NCBI RefSeq assembly: GCF_000308675.1
Contig: NZ_BAGE01000041.1
Location: 186,001 to 250,000 of the forward strand
Direction of reading: 5' to 3'
DNA length: 64,000 bases
Source: Nocardia paucivorans NBRC 100373
Lineage (GTDB): Bacteria > Actinomycetota > Actinomycetes > Mycobacteriales > Mycobacteriaceae
Below are positions 38,879-47,882 of the stretch, in pieces; position 1 is the stretch's first letter, and the number at the start of each line of letters is the position of its first letter. The notes beneath the pieces are model-generated. The model saw nothing but the letters and a program-made list of their open reading frames with translations, did no database searches and was not told the origin of the DNA. The position numbers and the translations under genes were made by a program.

Positions 38879-40624
38879 GTGGCAGTAGGGGAAGGCGCGC
38901 GGCCGGGACGGCCCGCGACGGTGCGCCGCACCGCGGTGCGGCTGGGTCGGCAGGCACAGACACTGGGACGACGCGTCCTCGGATTGGACGTGCCGGCCAC
39001 CGAACACACGGTCGCGGTCCTGCACCGCGACGAGTCCGAGGTCCCCGGCCTCGACCATCGGGAGTTGACCCAGCTCAACCGCATCCGATTGATGGGTGCC
39101 ACCGGCACCGTTCTCATGGCCATCAGCGCGCTCGGGATCGGCGCCCAACCGGTCCACCAGAACCCCACCTCCGGTATGCGGGTGCTGGGGATCTTCGCCC
39201 GCGCGCATACCGGATCGCTGGCCATGTGCATGGTCGGCACGGTGACCGTGGTGTTGGCCTGGTTGCTGCTCGGCCGGTTCGCGGTCGGCGGGATCGGTGG
39301 GGTTCCGGTGCATCGGCTGTCCCGGGTCCAGTTGGACCGCACCCTGCTGCTGTGGATCATCCCGCTCAGCGTGGCACCCCCTATGTTCAGCAACGACGTC
39401 TACTCGTACCTGGCGCAGAGCGAGATCGCCGCACGCGGTATCGATCCGTACAAGGAAGGTCCCGTAGCGGGTCTGGGCATAGACAATGTGCTCACCAACA
39501 ACGTCCCCACCATCTGGCGTGACACCCCGGCCCCGTATGGGCCGCTGTTCCTGTGGGTGGGGCGCGGTATCGCCCATCTCACCGGCGAGAACATCGTGGT
39601 CGGGGTCTGGGTGCACCGCCTGCTGGCGCTGGCCGGGGTGGCATTGATCGTCTGGGCATTACCCCGACTGTCGGTGCGCTGCGGGGTGGCGCCGGTGAGC
39701 GCGCTGTGGCTGGGTGCGGCCAATCCCCTGGTGTTGTTCCACCTCGTCGGCGGGGTGCACAACGACGCCTTGATGCTCGGACTGATGCTGGCCGGTCTGG
39801 AGTTCTCACTGCGCGCCGTTCACGGTGCCGCCGACGCTGCCACGCCACCACCTCTGGACACCCGTGGCCTCCTACTGCTGATCGGCGGGGCCGTCACCAT
39901 CAGCCTGTCCTCATCGATCAAGATCACCTCGATCATCGCCCTGGGATTCGTCGGCATGGCACTGGCCAAACGCTGGGGCAACGGCCTGCGCGCGCTGTGT
40001 TCGGCGGCCGTGCTCCTGGGCGCCGTCGCGGCCCTGACGACCTTGCTGGTGAGCACGGCGAGCGGACTCGGTTTCGGCTGGATACACACCCTCGGCACCG
40101 CCAATGCGGTGCGCAGCTGGATGTCGTTGCCGACCGCGCTCGGCATCATCACCGGTTTCGGCGGCGTACTGCTCGGACTCGGCGACCACACCACGGCACT
40201 GTTGAGCATCACCCGACCGATCGCCGCGGCGGTGGCCGCGGTCATCACGGCGCGTATGCTGGTCGCCACCTGGACCGGACGCCTGCATCCGGTGGGAGCG
40301 CTCGGCGTCTCACTGGGTGCCATCGTGCTGCTGTTCCCGGTGGTGCAGCCGTGGTATCTACTGTGGGCCATCGTGCCGCTGGCCGCCTGGGCCACCAGGC
40401 CGGCGTTCCGGGTGCCCGCGGTCGCGTTCTCCGCGGTGGTGAGCGTGATCCTCATGCCGCGCGGCGCCGATCTCGAGGTGTTCCAGATCGTCGGGGCGGC
40501 CATCGCCACCATCGTGGTCGCGGTGTTGTTCCTGGTGCTCACCCGAAACTCTCTGCCGTGGCGGGAGCAGCAGGGGGTGTCGGCTTCCTCACAACCGCCC
40601 ACGGCCTACCGTGTCACATCGTGA
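38879..40624 (+). CDS. mptB: Polyprenol-phosphate-mannose-dependent alpha-1,6-mannosyltransferase, MptB-type
   Basis: A 581-residue GT-C integral membrane enzyme that elongates the mannan core of lipomannan/lipoarabinomannan using polyprenyl-phosphomannose. About a dozen hydrophobic helices are visible. The GT-C loop after the second helix pair shows PPMFSNDVYSYLAQSEIAAR with the catalytic Asp, followed by GIDPYKEGP. The gene order sufR-divergent-mptB-ABC ATPase-permease-ctaA matches Rv1460 to Rv1456c. GTG 38879 is favoured: TACTAGGCT lies 8-16 bases upstream as a possible -10 of a leaderless transcript, and codons upstream are poor. GTG 38780 would add 33 residues. Confidence 0.85.
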   Translation: MAVGEGARPGRPATVRRTAVRLGRQAQTLGRRVLGLDVPATEHTVAVLHRDESEVPGLDHRELTQLNRIRLMGATGTVLMAISALGIGAQPVHQNPTSGMRVLGIFARAHTGSLAMCMVGTVTVVLAWLLLGRFAVGGIGGVPVHRLSRVQLDRTLLLWIIPLSVAPPMFSNDVYSYLAQSEIAARGIDPYKEGPVAGLGIDNVLTNNVPTIWRDTPAPYGPLFLWVGRGIAHLTGENIVVGVWVHRLLALAGVALIVWALPRLSVRCGVAPVSALWLGAANPLVLFHLVGGVHNDALMLGLMLAGLEFSLRAVHGAADAATPPPLDTRGLLLLIGGAVTISLSSSIKITSIIALGFVGMALAKRWGNGLRALCSAAVLLGAVAALTTLLVSTASGLGFGWIHTLGTANAVRSWMSLPTALGIITGFGGVLLGLGDHTTALLSITRPIAAAVAAVITARMLVATWTGRLHPVGALGVSLGAIVLLFPVVQPWYLLWAIVPLAAWATRPAFRVPAVAFSAVVSVILMPRGADLEVFQIVGAAIATIVVAVLFLVLTRNSLPWREQQGVSASSQPPTAYRVTS

Positions 40625-41553
40625 GCGCAACCCGCGACCCCGCCGTACAGGTGGACTGCGTCGTCAAACGCTTCGGCGACACCACGGCGGTGGACGGCAT
40701 CGAATTCACCGTCGAACCCGCGCAGGTATTCGCGCTGCTGGGCCCGAACGGCGCCGGTAAGACCACCACCGTCGAGATGTGCGAGGGCTTCGTCGCCCCC
40801 GACAGCGGCCGGGTGCGGGTGCTGGGACTGGATCCGATCGCGGATTCGGAACGGTTGCGTCCCCGGATCGGGGTGATGCTGCAGGGCGGTGGGGCGTATC
40901 CGGGCGCGCGGGCCGGGGAGATGCTGGAGTTGGTCGCCTCCTATTCGGCCGATCCATTGGATCCCGACTGGTTGTTGCGCACCCTCGGCCTCGCCGACAA
41001 CCGTCGCACCCCCTACCGCCGCCTCTCCGGCGGCCAGCAACAGCGTCTGTCCCTGGCCTGCGCGCTGGTGGGGCGACCCGAGATCGTCTTCCTCGACGAA
41101 CCCACCGCCGGGATGGACGCCCAGGCGCGGATCATGGTGTGGGAGCTGATCGACGCGCTGCGCCGGGATGGGGTGACCGTCCTGCTCACCACTCATCTGA
41201 TGGACGAGGCCGAGGAGCTGGCCGACCAGTTGGTCATCATCGATCACGGCCGGATCGTGGCCTCCGGCACCCCCGCCGAGGTGACGGCGCACGGCGCGGC
41301 CGGTCAACTGCGGTTCTCGGCCCCGCCGCGCCTGGATCTGACGCTGTTGGAGCGAGCGTTGCCGGAGGGGTTCGCCCCACGCGAGGTGAGTCCCGGCTCC
41401 TACCTGGTGGAAGGTGAGATCAATCCGCAGGTGCTGGCCACCGTGACGGCATGGTGCGCGCGGGTGAACGTCCTGGCCACCGATATCCGGATCGATCAGC
41501 GGCGGCTGGAGGATGTGTTCCTGGAGTTGACCGGACGGGATCTGCGCACATGA
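40621..41553 (+). CDS. ABC transporter ATP-binding protein (exporter type)
   Basis: A 310-residue ABC ATPase, homologous in position to Rv1458c. Walker A is GPNGAGKTTTVEMCEGF, the signature RLSGGQQQRLSLACAL, Walker B PEIVFLDEPTAGMD, and the switch TTHLMDEAEELADQL. A C-terminal about 80-residue extension (GQLRFSAPPRLDLTLL to the end) is of the DrrA/multidrug-type. It pairs with the permease that follows. GTG 40621 overlaps the mptB stop (GTGA); its own stop overlaps the permease start (ATGA). The substrate is unknown; a cell-envelope glycolipid or a heme-related molecule would fit the neighbours. Confidence 0.9.
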   Translation: MSATRDPAVQVDCVVKRFGDTTAVDGIEFTVEPAQVFALLGPNGAGKTTTVEMCEGFVAPDSGRVRVLGLDPIADSERLRPRIGVMLQGGGAYPGARAGEMLELVASYSADPLDPDWLLRTLGLADNRRTPYRRLSGGQQQRLSLACALVGRPEIVFLDEPTAGMDAQARIMVWELIDALRRDGVTVLLTTHLMDEAEELADQLVIIDHGRIVASGTPAEVTAHGAAGQLRFSAPPRLDLTLLERALPEGFAPREVSPGSYLVEGEINPQVLATVTAWCARVNVLATDIRIDQRRLEDVFLELTGRDLRT

Positions 41554-42341
41554 CGAAACCGGATATCACCGCCAATCGCTTCGCGCCGGGGACCTTCGCC
41601 CCCGCGCCCCGGCCCAACGGCCGCGCCGCGATGCTGTTTGCGCAGACCCGACTGGATCTGCTGCTGTTGCTGCGCAACGGGGAACAGCTGCTGCTGACCA
41701 TGTTCATTCCGATCACCTTGCTGGTCGGGCTCAGTCTGCTGCCGTTCGGGGATATGGGCGACCATCGGGTGGACCGGATCGTGCCCGCGGTGATGATGGT
41801 GGCGGTCATGTCCACGGCCTTCACCGGGCAGGCCATTGCCGTCGGTTTCGACCGTCGATACGGGGCGTTGAAACGACTGGGCGCCACACCGCTGCCGCGC
41901 TGGGGGATCGTGGCGGGTAAAAGCGGGGCCGTGTTGCTGGTCGTGGTGCTGCAGGCGATGATCCTGGGCGCGATCGGGATGGCGCTGGGCTGGCGGCCGA
42001 GTCCGTTCGGGCTGGTGCTGGGGGCGCTGCTGATCGTGCTGGGCACGTCCACCTTCGCGGCCATGGGCCTGCTACTCGGCGGAACGCTCAAGGCCGAGGT
42101 CGTCCTGGCGCTGGCGAATATTCTCTGGTTCGTCATGCTGGGCGTGGCGAGTGTCGTCTTCGCCACCGAGGATCCACACGCGGCGGTGCAGACCGTGGTG
42201 CGACTGGTTCCCTCCGGTGCCCTCGCGGTGGCATTGGAGTACGCAATGGACGGCGGTGTCGACTGGTTCGGCGTGGTGGTGCTGGTGGTGTGGGGCGCGG
42301 GGGCGGGGCTGCTCGCAACCAGATTCTTCCGCTTCGACTGA
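41550..42341 (+). CDS. ABC-2 type transporter permease
   Basis: A 263-residue integral membrane protein with six predicted helices, of the ABC-2 family, homologous in position to Rv1457c. The amphipathic lead LLFAQTRLDLLLLLRNGEQL precedes the first helix, and the loop GFDRRYGALKRLGATPLPRW between helices 2 and 3 is the typical coupling segment. It is coupled by ATGA overlap to the ATPase gene and likely forms a dimeric export channel with it. Confidence 0.9.
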   Translation: MTKPDITANRFAPGTFAPAPRPNGRAAMLFAQTRLDLLLLLRNGEQLLLTMFIPITLLVGLSLLPFGDMGDHRVDRIVPAVMMVAVMSTAFTGQAIAVGFDRRYGALKRLGATPLPRWGIVAGKSGAVLLVVVLQAMILGAIGMALGWRPSPFGLVLGALLIVLGTSTFAAMGLLLGGTLKAEVVLALANILWFVMLGVASVVFATEDPHAAVQTVVRLVPSGALAVALEYAMDGGVDWFGVVVLVVWGAGAGLLATRFFRFD

Positions 42342-42414
42342 CCTCTCCGTCGGCAACGACGAGTTGTAGTAGTCCGGCTGCGGGCCGCATTCGGCCGCCG
42401 ACTACCATCCAACC

Positions 42415-43383
42415 GTGCTCTATCGCGCATTTCTGCGACTTGTCGACCGACTGCCGATGCCCTCCCGCCGCGTCCAACTGTGGCTCGCGGCGGCGGTGGT
42501 GGCCTCCCAGGCCGGGATCGCCGTCACCGGTGCCATCGTGCGCGTCACCTCCTCCGGGCTCGGCTGCCCCACCTGGCCGCAGTGCTTCCCCGGCAGTTTC
42601 ACCCCCGTCGGGGTGTCCGAAGTCGCCGTGGTGCACCAGGCCGTGGAGTTCGGCAACCGGATGCTGACGTTCGTGGTCACCCTGTGCGCGGCGCTGATCG
42701 TCCTGGCCGTCACCCGGGCGCGGCGGCGTCGCGAAGTCCTGGTGTACGCGTGGCTCATGCCGGGTGGCACCGTACTCCAGGCGGTGATCGGCGGTATCAC
42801 CGTACTGTCCGGGCTACTGTGGTGGACGGTCGCCATCCATCTACTGGCCTCCATGCTCATGGTGTGGGTGTCCGCGGTGATGTATGCGAAGGTCGCCGCA
42901 CCCGATGACGGGGTCGAAACGGTGCGCGCGCCCGCGCCGCTGCGATGGCTCACCGCGCTCGCCGGAGTCGCGCTGGCCGCGGTGTTGGTGGCGGGCACCC
43001 TGGTGACCGGAGCGGGACCGCACGCCGGGGACAAGAGCATCGACCGACCGGTACAACGCCTCGAGGTGGAGATCGTGCCGCTGGTGCACCTGCACAGCCA
43101 ACTGCTGGTGGGTTATCTGGCGCTGCTGATCGGGCTGGCCTTCGGCCTGTATGCGGTCGGTATGACCGTACCCGTTCGCAAACGTCTGTTCGTGTTGCTC
43201 GGCCTGGTGGCCGCTCAGGCACTGGTCGGTGTGGTCCAGTACTTCACCGATGTGCCCGCCGTTCTGGTCGTCGTCCACGTGGGCGGAGCGGCGCTGTGCA
43301 CCGCCGCTACCGCCACCCTGTGGGCCGCGCTGCGCACCCGGGAGACGGTACCGGTGACCACCGCCGAAGCCACCGCGTGGTGA
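42415..43383 (+). CDS. ctaA: Heme A synthase (CtaA/COX15)
   Basis: A 322-residue eight-helix membrane protein that oxidises the C8 methyl of heme O to make heme A for cytochrome aa3 oxidase. Signatures: GAIVRVTSSGLGCPTWPQCF near residue 40, VEFGNRMLTFVV with a heme-ligand region, WWTVAIHLLASM, VHLHSQLLVGYL, and VVVHVGGAAL. The gene follows the ABC pair by 73 bases, so it may have its own promoter. Its partner, the heme O synthase ctaB, lies 3 kb away on the opposite strand. Confidence 0.92.
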   Translation: MLYRAFLRLVDRLPMPSRRVQLWLAAAVVASQAGIAVTGAIVRVTSSGLGCPTWPQCFPGSFTPVGVSEVAVVHQAVEFGNRMLTFVVTLCAALIVLAVTRARRRREVLVYAWLMPGGTVLQAVIGGITVLSGLLWWTVAIHLLASMLMVWVSAVMYAKVAAPDDGVETVRAPAPLRWLTALAGVALAAVLVAGTLVTGAGPHAGDKSIDRPVQRLEVEIVPLVHLHSQLLVGYLALLIGLAFGLYAVGMTVPVRKRLFVLLGLVAAQALVGVVQYFTDVPAVLVVVHVGGAALCTAATATLWAALRTRETVPVTTAEATAW

Positions 43384-43419
43384 CCGGCCGAATCCTCGAC
43401 GGTCCGGCCCGCCCGAGGA

Positions 43420-43437
43420 CGACGGTCCGGACCGTCG
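43420..43437. terminator. Bidirectional hairpin between ctaA and PucR-type regulator
   Basis: An 18-bp perfect palindrome, CGACGGTCCGGACCGTCG, between convergent genes. The half-site CGACGGTCCGG also occurs about 25 bases upstream at 43397. Confidence 0.55.
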
Positions 43438-43438
43438 C

Positions 43439-44671
43439 TCAGGCCGATTCCGGCCGCGTGCGGTAGCTTCGGGCCACCAGGGCCGAGGTCAGGTACCACA
43501 ACCCCGACGGCACCGTCGGATCGAAACCGGTCAATACCCGCACCCGTTTGAGGCGGTAGTCGAGGGTGTTGGTGTGCATATGCATCAGTCGGGCCGTGCG
43601 CTGCCGATTGAAGTTGTTGGCAATATGCCGCCGGAGAGTTTCCAGTAGCTCCGGATGATCGTCGAGTGGGTCGAGAATCGCGCTGAGATGCTCGCGGGCC
43701 GGCCCGGGACGGGTGATCTGGAACTCCAGCGCCAGATCGGCGAAACGATGCAATCCTCCGCCGCCGACGAATTGCTGCACCGTGTCGAGGAGTTCGTGCG
43801 CCTGATCGGTCGCGTTCGGGATCTCGGCCGGGCCGGCGGCCACCACGGTGGCGGTGATCGGCACCCGGGCCGCCTCCGACAGCGCCGCCACCAATGCGTC
43901 GAGCGTGTCGTCGGGGAAGGCGTCGGCGGGCAGCAATAGGGTGCCGCCGTCCACGCTGAGCAGTGACAACACCCGGTCACCGCAGCGTCTGGCCAGTTCC
44001 GCCTGCACCCGGCGCAGTTTGCGGCGGGCCACGATGCGCCCGTCCACATCGGGGGCCGATTCGTCCGGATGCGGCGGTATGGCCAAGGCCAGCACCTGAT
44101 AGGACTCGGCGATCTCGATCCCGCATTCCCGCGCCATGGTGGAGGTGCTGTGTCCGCCGAGCAGCGCCGAGGTGAGGGTATGGACGGCGGTGTGATGTTC
44201 ACCGACCACCATGCGGTGTTCGCTCACATAGGACACCGCCACCGCGGAGGTGAGGGTGTCGAGGATCTCCAACAGACGCCGGGCGGTGGCGATCAGGGTG
44301 GCCGAATCCGCCGGGCTCGCATTCGACAGGATCCGGTCGAAGCCGAGTTTGAAGCCTTCGTGAATGGCGTGGTTGATGGTGTCGATCGGAATACCCTCAC
44401 GCGCCCATTCGGCCGCCGCCTCACGTACCCGCTCGATCTTCTCCGGCAGTTCCCGACCGTCCAGATGACTGAGGACGATCTCGAGGCAGATACGCGTCAC
44501 CGCGGTGACATCTTCCTGCAGGGCGTCTCCGGGCAGGGTGCCGCAGGGGGCGACATTCTCGACGAAATGACCGACCATCTGCTGGGACAGGCTCGAAACG
44601 TCCCGCAGATGGGTCGAAATGGGACGGCCGGACACCCTGAGTCCGGGACGAGTCTGACCTGTGACCGTCAT
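43439..44671 (-). CDS. PucR/CdaR-family transcriptional regulator
   Basis: A 410-residue regulator. The N-terminal about 170 residues form a helical RsbRD-like domain (VTAVTRICLEIVLSHLDGRE, REGIPIDTINHAIHEGFKLG). A GGDEF-like middle region follows. The C-terminal PucR helix-turn-helix reads LRRHIANNFNRQRTARLMHM then HTNTLDYRLKRVRVLTG. M. tuberculosis carries a regulator (Rv1453) in the same neighbourhood beside qor. Its targets are unknown; qor and its own gene are candidates. The start is ATG 44671. Confidence 0.85.
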   Translation of the reverse strand: MTVTGQTRPGLRVSGRPISTHLRDVSSLSQQMVGHFVENVAPCGTLPGDALQEDVTAVTRICLEIVLSHLDGRELPEKIERVREAAAEWAREGIPIDTINHAIHEGFKLGFDRILSNASPADSATLIATARRLLEILDTLTSAVAVSYVSEHRMVVGEHHTAVHTLTSALLGGHSTSTMARECGIEIAESYQVLALAIPPHPDESAPDVDGRIVARRKLRRVQAELARRCGDRVLSLLSVDGGTLLLPADAFPDDTLDALVAALSEAARVPITATVVAAGPAEIPNATDQAHELLDTVQQFVGGGGLHRFADLALEFQITRPGPAREHLSAILDPLDDHPELLETLRRHIANNFNRQRTARLMHMHTNTLDYRLKRVRVLTGFDPTVPSGLWYLTSALVARSYRTRPESA

Positions 44672-44727
44672 ATCGGCTCCTCCTGTTCCCTACTCCGGAG
44701 GGTTGATCTCGGAGCCACGTTATCGCG

Positions 44728-44750
44728 AACCTATTACTCGCCAGTAGGTT
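44728..44750 (-). promoter_or_regulatory. Operator candidate upstream of PucR-type regulator
   Basis: AACCTA (44728-44733) and TAGGTT (44745-44750) are 6-bp inverted arms, with a nested TACT-CGCC-AGTA between them. The site is 57 bases upstream of the regulator's start and may serve autoregulation. Confidence 0.4.
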
Positions 44751-44869
44751 TTGTTGGAAACTGTACCCGCCACCGGTGACGCGCTCGGCGCGATATGAGA
44801 ACACACAATATCCGCCGACTCCCGGCGGCACCGCGACACGGCGGTGGTATCACCACCGACGATCCCGGC

Positions 44870-45220
44870 CTACTTCTCGTTACGGGCGCGCGGGAATCGG
44901 GTCTGCCTGGCCACCCAACCCGCCATCTTGGCCCAGTGACCGGTCCGCGGGGTGGCCCGCGAGCTCAGATCCCGATCCCACTCCTCGGTGGCAGTGAGAC
45001 CGTCGACGGAGTCGACCAGGGCCCGGGCCACATCGAGATCGGCGACCATCCGATCGCCGAGAACACCATCGTCTCCGACCAGCGTGACGCGCACCCCCTG
45101 CCGACCGACCGGCTGGAGCACGGCGGTCGCCGAGCCGCCGTGTTCGGCGACGAATCCTCGCACCGAGTCCACGACGGACTTCGGCGCGGCGACGGTGGGG
45201 GTAGCGGTATCTGTACTCAT
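44870..45220 (-). CDS. Small conserved actinobacterial protein (Rv1455-like position)
   Basis: A 116-residue protein with no recognised domain. The N-terminus is VDSVRGFVAEHGGSATAVLQ with an alpha/beta pattern; VTLVGDDGVLGDRMVADLDV follows, and the tail is rich in Arg and Trp (WAKMAGWVARQTRFPRARNE). It is divergent from qor, 126 bases away, as is the conserved hypothetical Rv1455 relative to Rv1454c in M. tuberculosis. The start ATG 45220 is the first that leaves room for the qor promoter. A longer frame would overlap qor and is rejected. Confidence 0.65.
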   Translation of the reverse strand: MSTDTATPTVAAPKSVVDSVRGFVAEHGGSATAVLQPVGRQGVRVTLVGDDGVLGDRMVADLDVARALVDSVDGLTATEEWDRDLSSRATPRTGHWAKMAGWVARQTRFPRARNEK

Positions 45221-45346
45221 ACCGGCGAGTTTACCGATGAGTAGGAACGCGTCGTCCATACCGTGCCCGGCGGTGCCCGGACCACGGGAACGGACGCGCT
45301 GTCGCGTCGCGACCGGCCTTACATCGGGCCGGTGTAGAACAGACCC

Positions 45347-46321
45347 ATGCGCGCCATCCAAGTATCCGAACACGGCGGTCCCGAGGTCCTGGAATACACC
45401 GAGCTTCCCGACCCACGGATCGGACCGGCACAACTCCTGGTCGAGACCGAGGCCATCGGCGTCAACTACATCGATACGTATTTCCGCACCGGCGCCTACT
45501 CGCGTCCACTCCCCTATATCGCCGGCCAGGAGGGCACCGGGGTGGTCGTCGAGGTCGGCGACGAGGTCGGCGAGTTCGCGGTGGGTGATCGAGTGGCCTG
45601 GGCGAACGCCCCGGGCAGCTATGCGTCCCGGGTCGCGGTGGACGAGGCCGTGGCGGTGGCGGTGCCCGAGGGCGAGGAACGAATCGACGCGCCTGTCGCG
45701 GCCTCCGCCCTGCTCCAGGGGATGACCGCGCACTACCTCCTCGAATCGGTGTACAAACCCGAGCCCGGCGAGACGATATTGGTCCATGCGGGCGCCGGTG
45801 GCGTGGGACTGCTGCTCACCCAGTGGGCGGCCGCGCGCGGGGTCCGGGTGATCACCACCGTGTCCACAGACGAGAAGGAGACCCTGTCGCGGAGCGCGGG
45901 CGCTTGGGAGGTGTTGCGCTACGGCGACGATCTGGCCGACCGGGTCCGCGCGCTCACCGACGGGGAGGGTGTGGCCGCCGCCTATGACGGGGTGGGCGCC
46001 CCGACCTTCGACCACAGTCTCGCCTCGCTGCGGGTGCGGGGCATGCTGGCGCTGTTCGGCGCGGCGGGCGGTCCGGTTCCGCCGGTGGATCTGCAACGAC
46101 TGAACGCGGCCGGTTCGGTTTTCGTCACCCGCCCCACCCTTGTGCACTACACGCGAACGCGTGATGAGCTGAAGTGGCGGGCCGGCGATATTCTGGCCGC
46201 CATCGCCGATGGATCGCTGACCGTCCGCATCGGCGCGACCTATCCCCTGGCCGAGGCGGAACGAGCCCACCGCGATCTCGAGGGCCGTCGGACCACTGGA
46301 TCCATCGTCCTGCTGCCCTGA
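45347..46321 (+). CDS. qor: Quinone oxidoreductase, zeta-crystallin type (NADPH)
   Basis: A 324-residue zinc-free medium-chain dehydrogenase/reductase that reduces quinones with NADPH. Features: MRAIQVSEHGGPEVLEYTEL start, VNYIDTYFRTGAY, GQEGTGVVVEVGDEV, and the nucleotide-binding HAGAGGVGLLLTQWA. Residues for structural or catalytic zinc are missing, as expected for the quinone reductase subgroup. It is syntenic with Rv1454c. A hairpin follows the stop. Confidence 0.92.
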   Translation: MRAIQVSEHGGPEVLEYTELPDPRIGPAQLLVETEAIGVNYIDTYFRTGAYSRPLPYIAGQEGTGVVVEVGDEVGEFAVGDRVAWANAPGSYASRVAVDEAVAVAVPEGEERIDAPVAASALLQGMTAHYLLESVYKPEPGETILVHAGAGGVGLLLTQWAAARGVRVITTVSTDEKETLSRSAGAWEVLRYGDDLADRVRALTDGEGVAAAYDGVGAPTFDHSLASLRVRGMLALFGAAGGPVPPVDLQRLNAAGSVFVTRPTLVHYTRTRDELKWRAGDILAAIADGSLTVRIGATYPLAEAERAHRDLEGRRTTGSIVLLP

Positions 46322-46334
46322 CGAAGCGGAGCCG

Positions 46335-46361
46335 TCGGGTCGCTCGGGTCGGGCGACCCGA
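46335..46361. terminator. Bidirectional hairpin between qor and ctaB
   Basis: A 9-bp perfect inverted repeat, TCGGGTCGC / GCGACCCGA, with a 9-base loop between convergent genes. Confidence 0.55.
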
Positions 46362-46389
46362 ACCGGCGGACATCTGCCGGACGAGGGAA

Positions 46390-47379
46390 TCAGCCGAACA
46401 GAACCTCACCGATGGTGGTCCACCCCAGTACCGAGTCCACGGCCAGACCGCAGAACACCACCGCCAGGTAATTGTTGGACTGTAGAAACAGCCGCAACGG
46501 CTTCACCGATTCACCGCGCCGCACCCCGGCGTAGAGCTGATGCGCCATCAACAGGAACCAGACGCCCGCCACCAACGCCACGGCCGCGTAGATCACCCCG
46601 GCAGCGGGCACCAGGGCCAGGGTGGTCAGCACGGTGAGCCAGGTGTAGACGACGATCTGCCTGGTCACCGTCTGTTCGGTGGCCACCACCGGCAGCATCG
46701 GCACCCCGGCCGCACGGTAGTCCTCCTTGTAACGCATGGCCAAGGCCCAGGTGTGCGGTGGGGTCCAGAAGAAGATCACCCCGAACAGCGCCAGCGCGGG
46801 CCACCCGACGGTCCCGGTGACCGCGGCCCAGCCGACCAGGGCCGGCATACATCCCGCAGCCCCACCCCACACCACATTCTGCGCGGTGCGGCGTTTGAGC
46901 CCCAGGGTGTAGACGAAGACGTAGAACAGGATGGTGGCCACCACCAACGCCCCGCTCAGCAGATTCGCCTGCCACCACAGCCAGGCGAACGACGCCACCC
47001 CGAGCAGCACCCCGAACACGAAGGCGTGCGAGGTGGGTACGGCCTCACGCGCCAGCGGGCGTTTGGCGGTACGCCGCATCACCTTGTCGATATCGGCGTC
47101 GGCGACACAATTGAGGGTGTTGGCGCTGGCCGCGCCCATCCAACCGCCGAAAAGGGTGGCCAGTACGAGTCGGATATCGACATGACCCCGGTCGGCCAAC
47201 AGCATGGTCGGGATGGTTGCCACCAACAGCAGTTCGATCACCCGCGGTTTGGTGAGCGCGATATAAGCCGATGCGCGCCGTAGGGATCGGGCCGCTATCC
47301 CGCCGCCGGTGATCCGGTCTCCGAGTGCCGGCGCGGAATCGTGGGCGCTGCCGACTCCCGGTTGTTGACCGATCCGCAC
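46390..47379 (-). CDS. ctaB: Protoheme IX farnesyltransferase (heme O synthase)
   Basis: A 329-residue UbiA-family membrane prenyltransferase that attaches farnesyl to heme B to give heme O, the CtaA substrate. The prenyl-diphosphate binding motif reads [19 protein letters not shown], and the second Asp-rich region is replaced by the heme-family [16 protein letters not shown] loop. About nine helices are visible. GTG 47379 is preceded by GAGGAG five bases upstream; residues upstream in the same frame look untranslated. The first 35 residues before the first helix are disordered. Confidence 0.93.
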   Translation of the reverse strand: MRIGQQPGVGSAHDSAPALGDRITGGGIAARSLRRASAYIALTKPRVIELLLVATIPTMLLADRGHVDIRLVLATLFGGWMGAASANTLNCVADADIDKVMRRTAKRPLAREAVPTSHAFVFGVLLGVASFAWLWWQANLLSGALVVATILFYVFVYTLGLKRRTAQNVVWGGAAGCMPALVGWAAVTGTVGWPALALFGVIFFWTPPHTWALAMRYKEDYRAAGVPMLPVVATEQTVTRQIVVYTWLTVLTTLALVPAAGVIYAAVALVAGVWFLLMAHQLYAGVRRGESVKPLRLFLQSNNYLAVVFCGLAVDSVLGWTTIGEVLFG

Positions 47380-47882
47380 TGTTTCTCCTCGCACGCTGTC
47401 GAACGGGCGCAGCCGGATGCCGATCCACCCACAGCCGCGCCGGGCCGGAGCCGGAGGCAGCTGCGCACCACGTCCGGCTGGGAACGAGCAGCGCGCGGCT
47501 GCGGCGCGGCCACTACTACAGACGATGGTAGACCCCCGCCGGCCACGGTCCGTCCCGCGCCCCTCGTGTTCCGGATTACTCCACTTCCCCTGATCCGCCG
47601 AGCCGGGCCGGCGCACGGCGTTTCCGTCATATCGGCCGGCCGGGCCGGCGACCTCGTGATCCGAGCGAGCGAAAACAGGACGAACCGGACGAACCATCGG
47701 CCGGCGCGGCACCCCGCGCGCACCTTCCCGCGCACCCGGGCCGCGCACGGGTCCGTCGCCGGATCGATAGCGGGGCGTGTCCTCTAGGGTATGGGGTACG
47801 CGGCACCGTCGCGGTGGTCGCCGCGCCATTCACCGCCCTGCCCACCACAGTCGACGCACTCAATGTCAGGAGAATCCCCGTC
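47380..47882. other. Divergent intergenic region between ctaB and tkt
   Basis: About 500 bases with no convincing gene. A TAGGGT hexamer at 47785-47790 could be a -10 for the pentose phosphate operon, about 95 bases upstream of tkt, with no clear -35. AGGAGA at 47868-47873 is the tkt ribosome-binding site. Confidence 0.45.
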
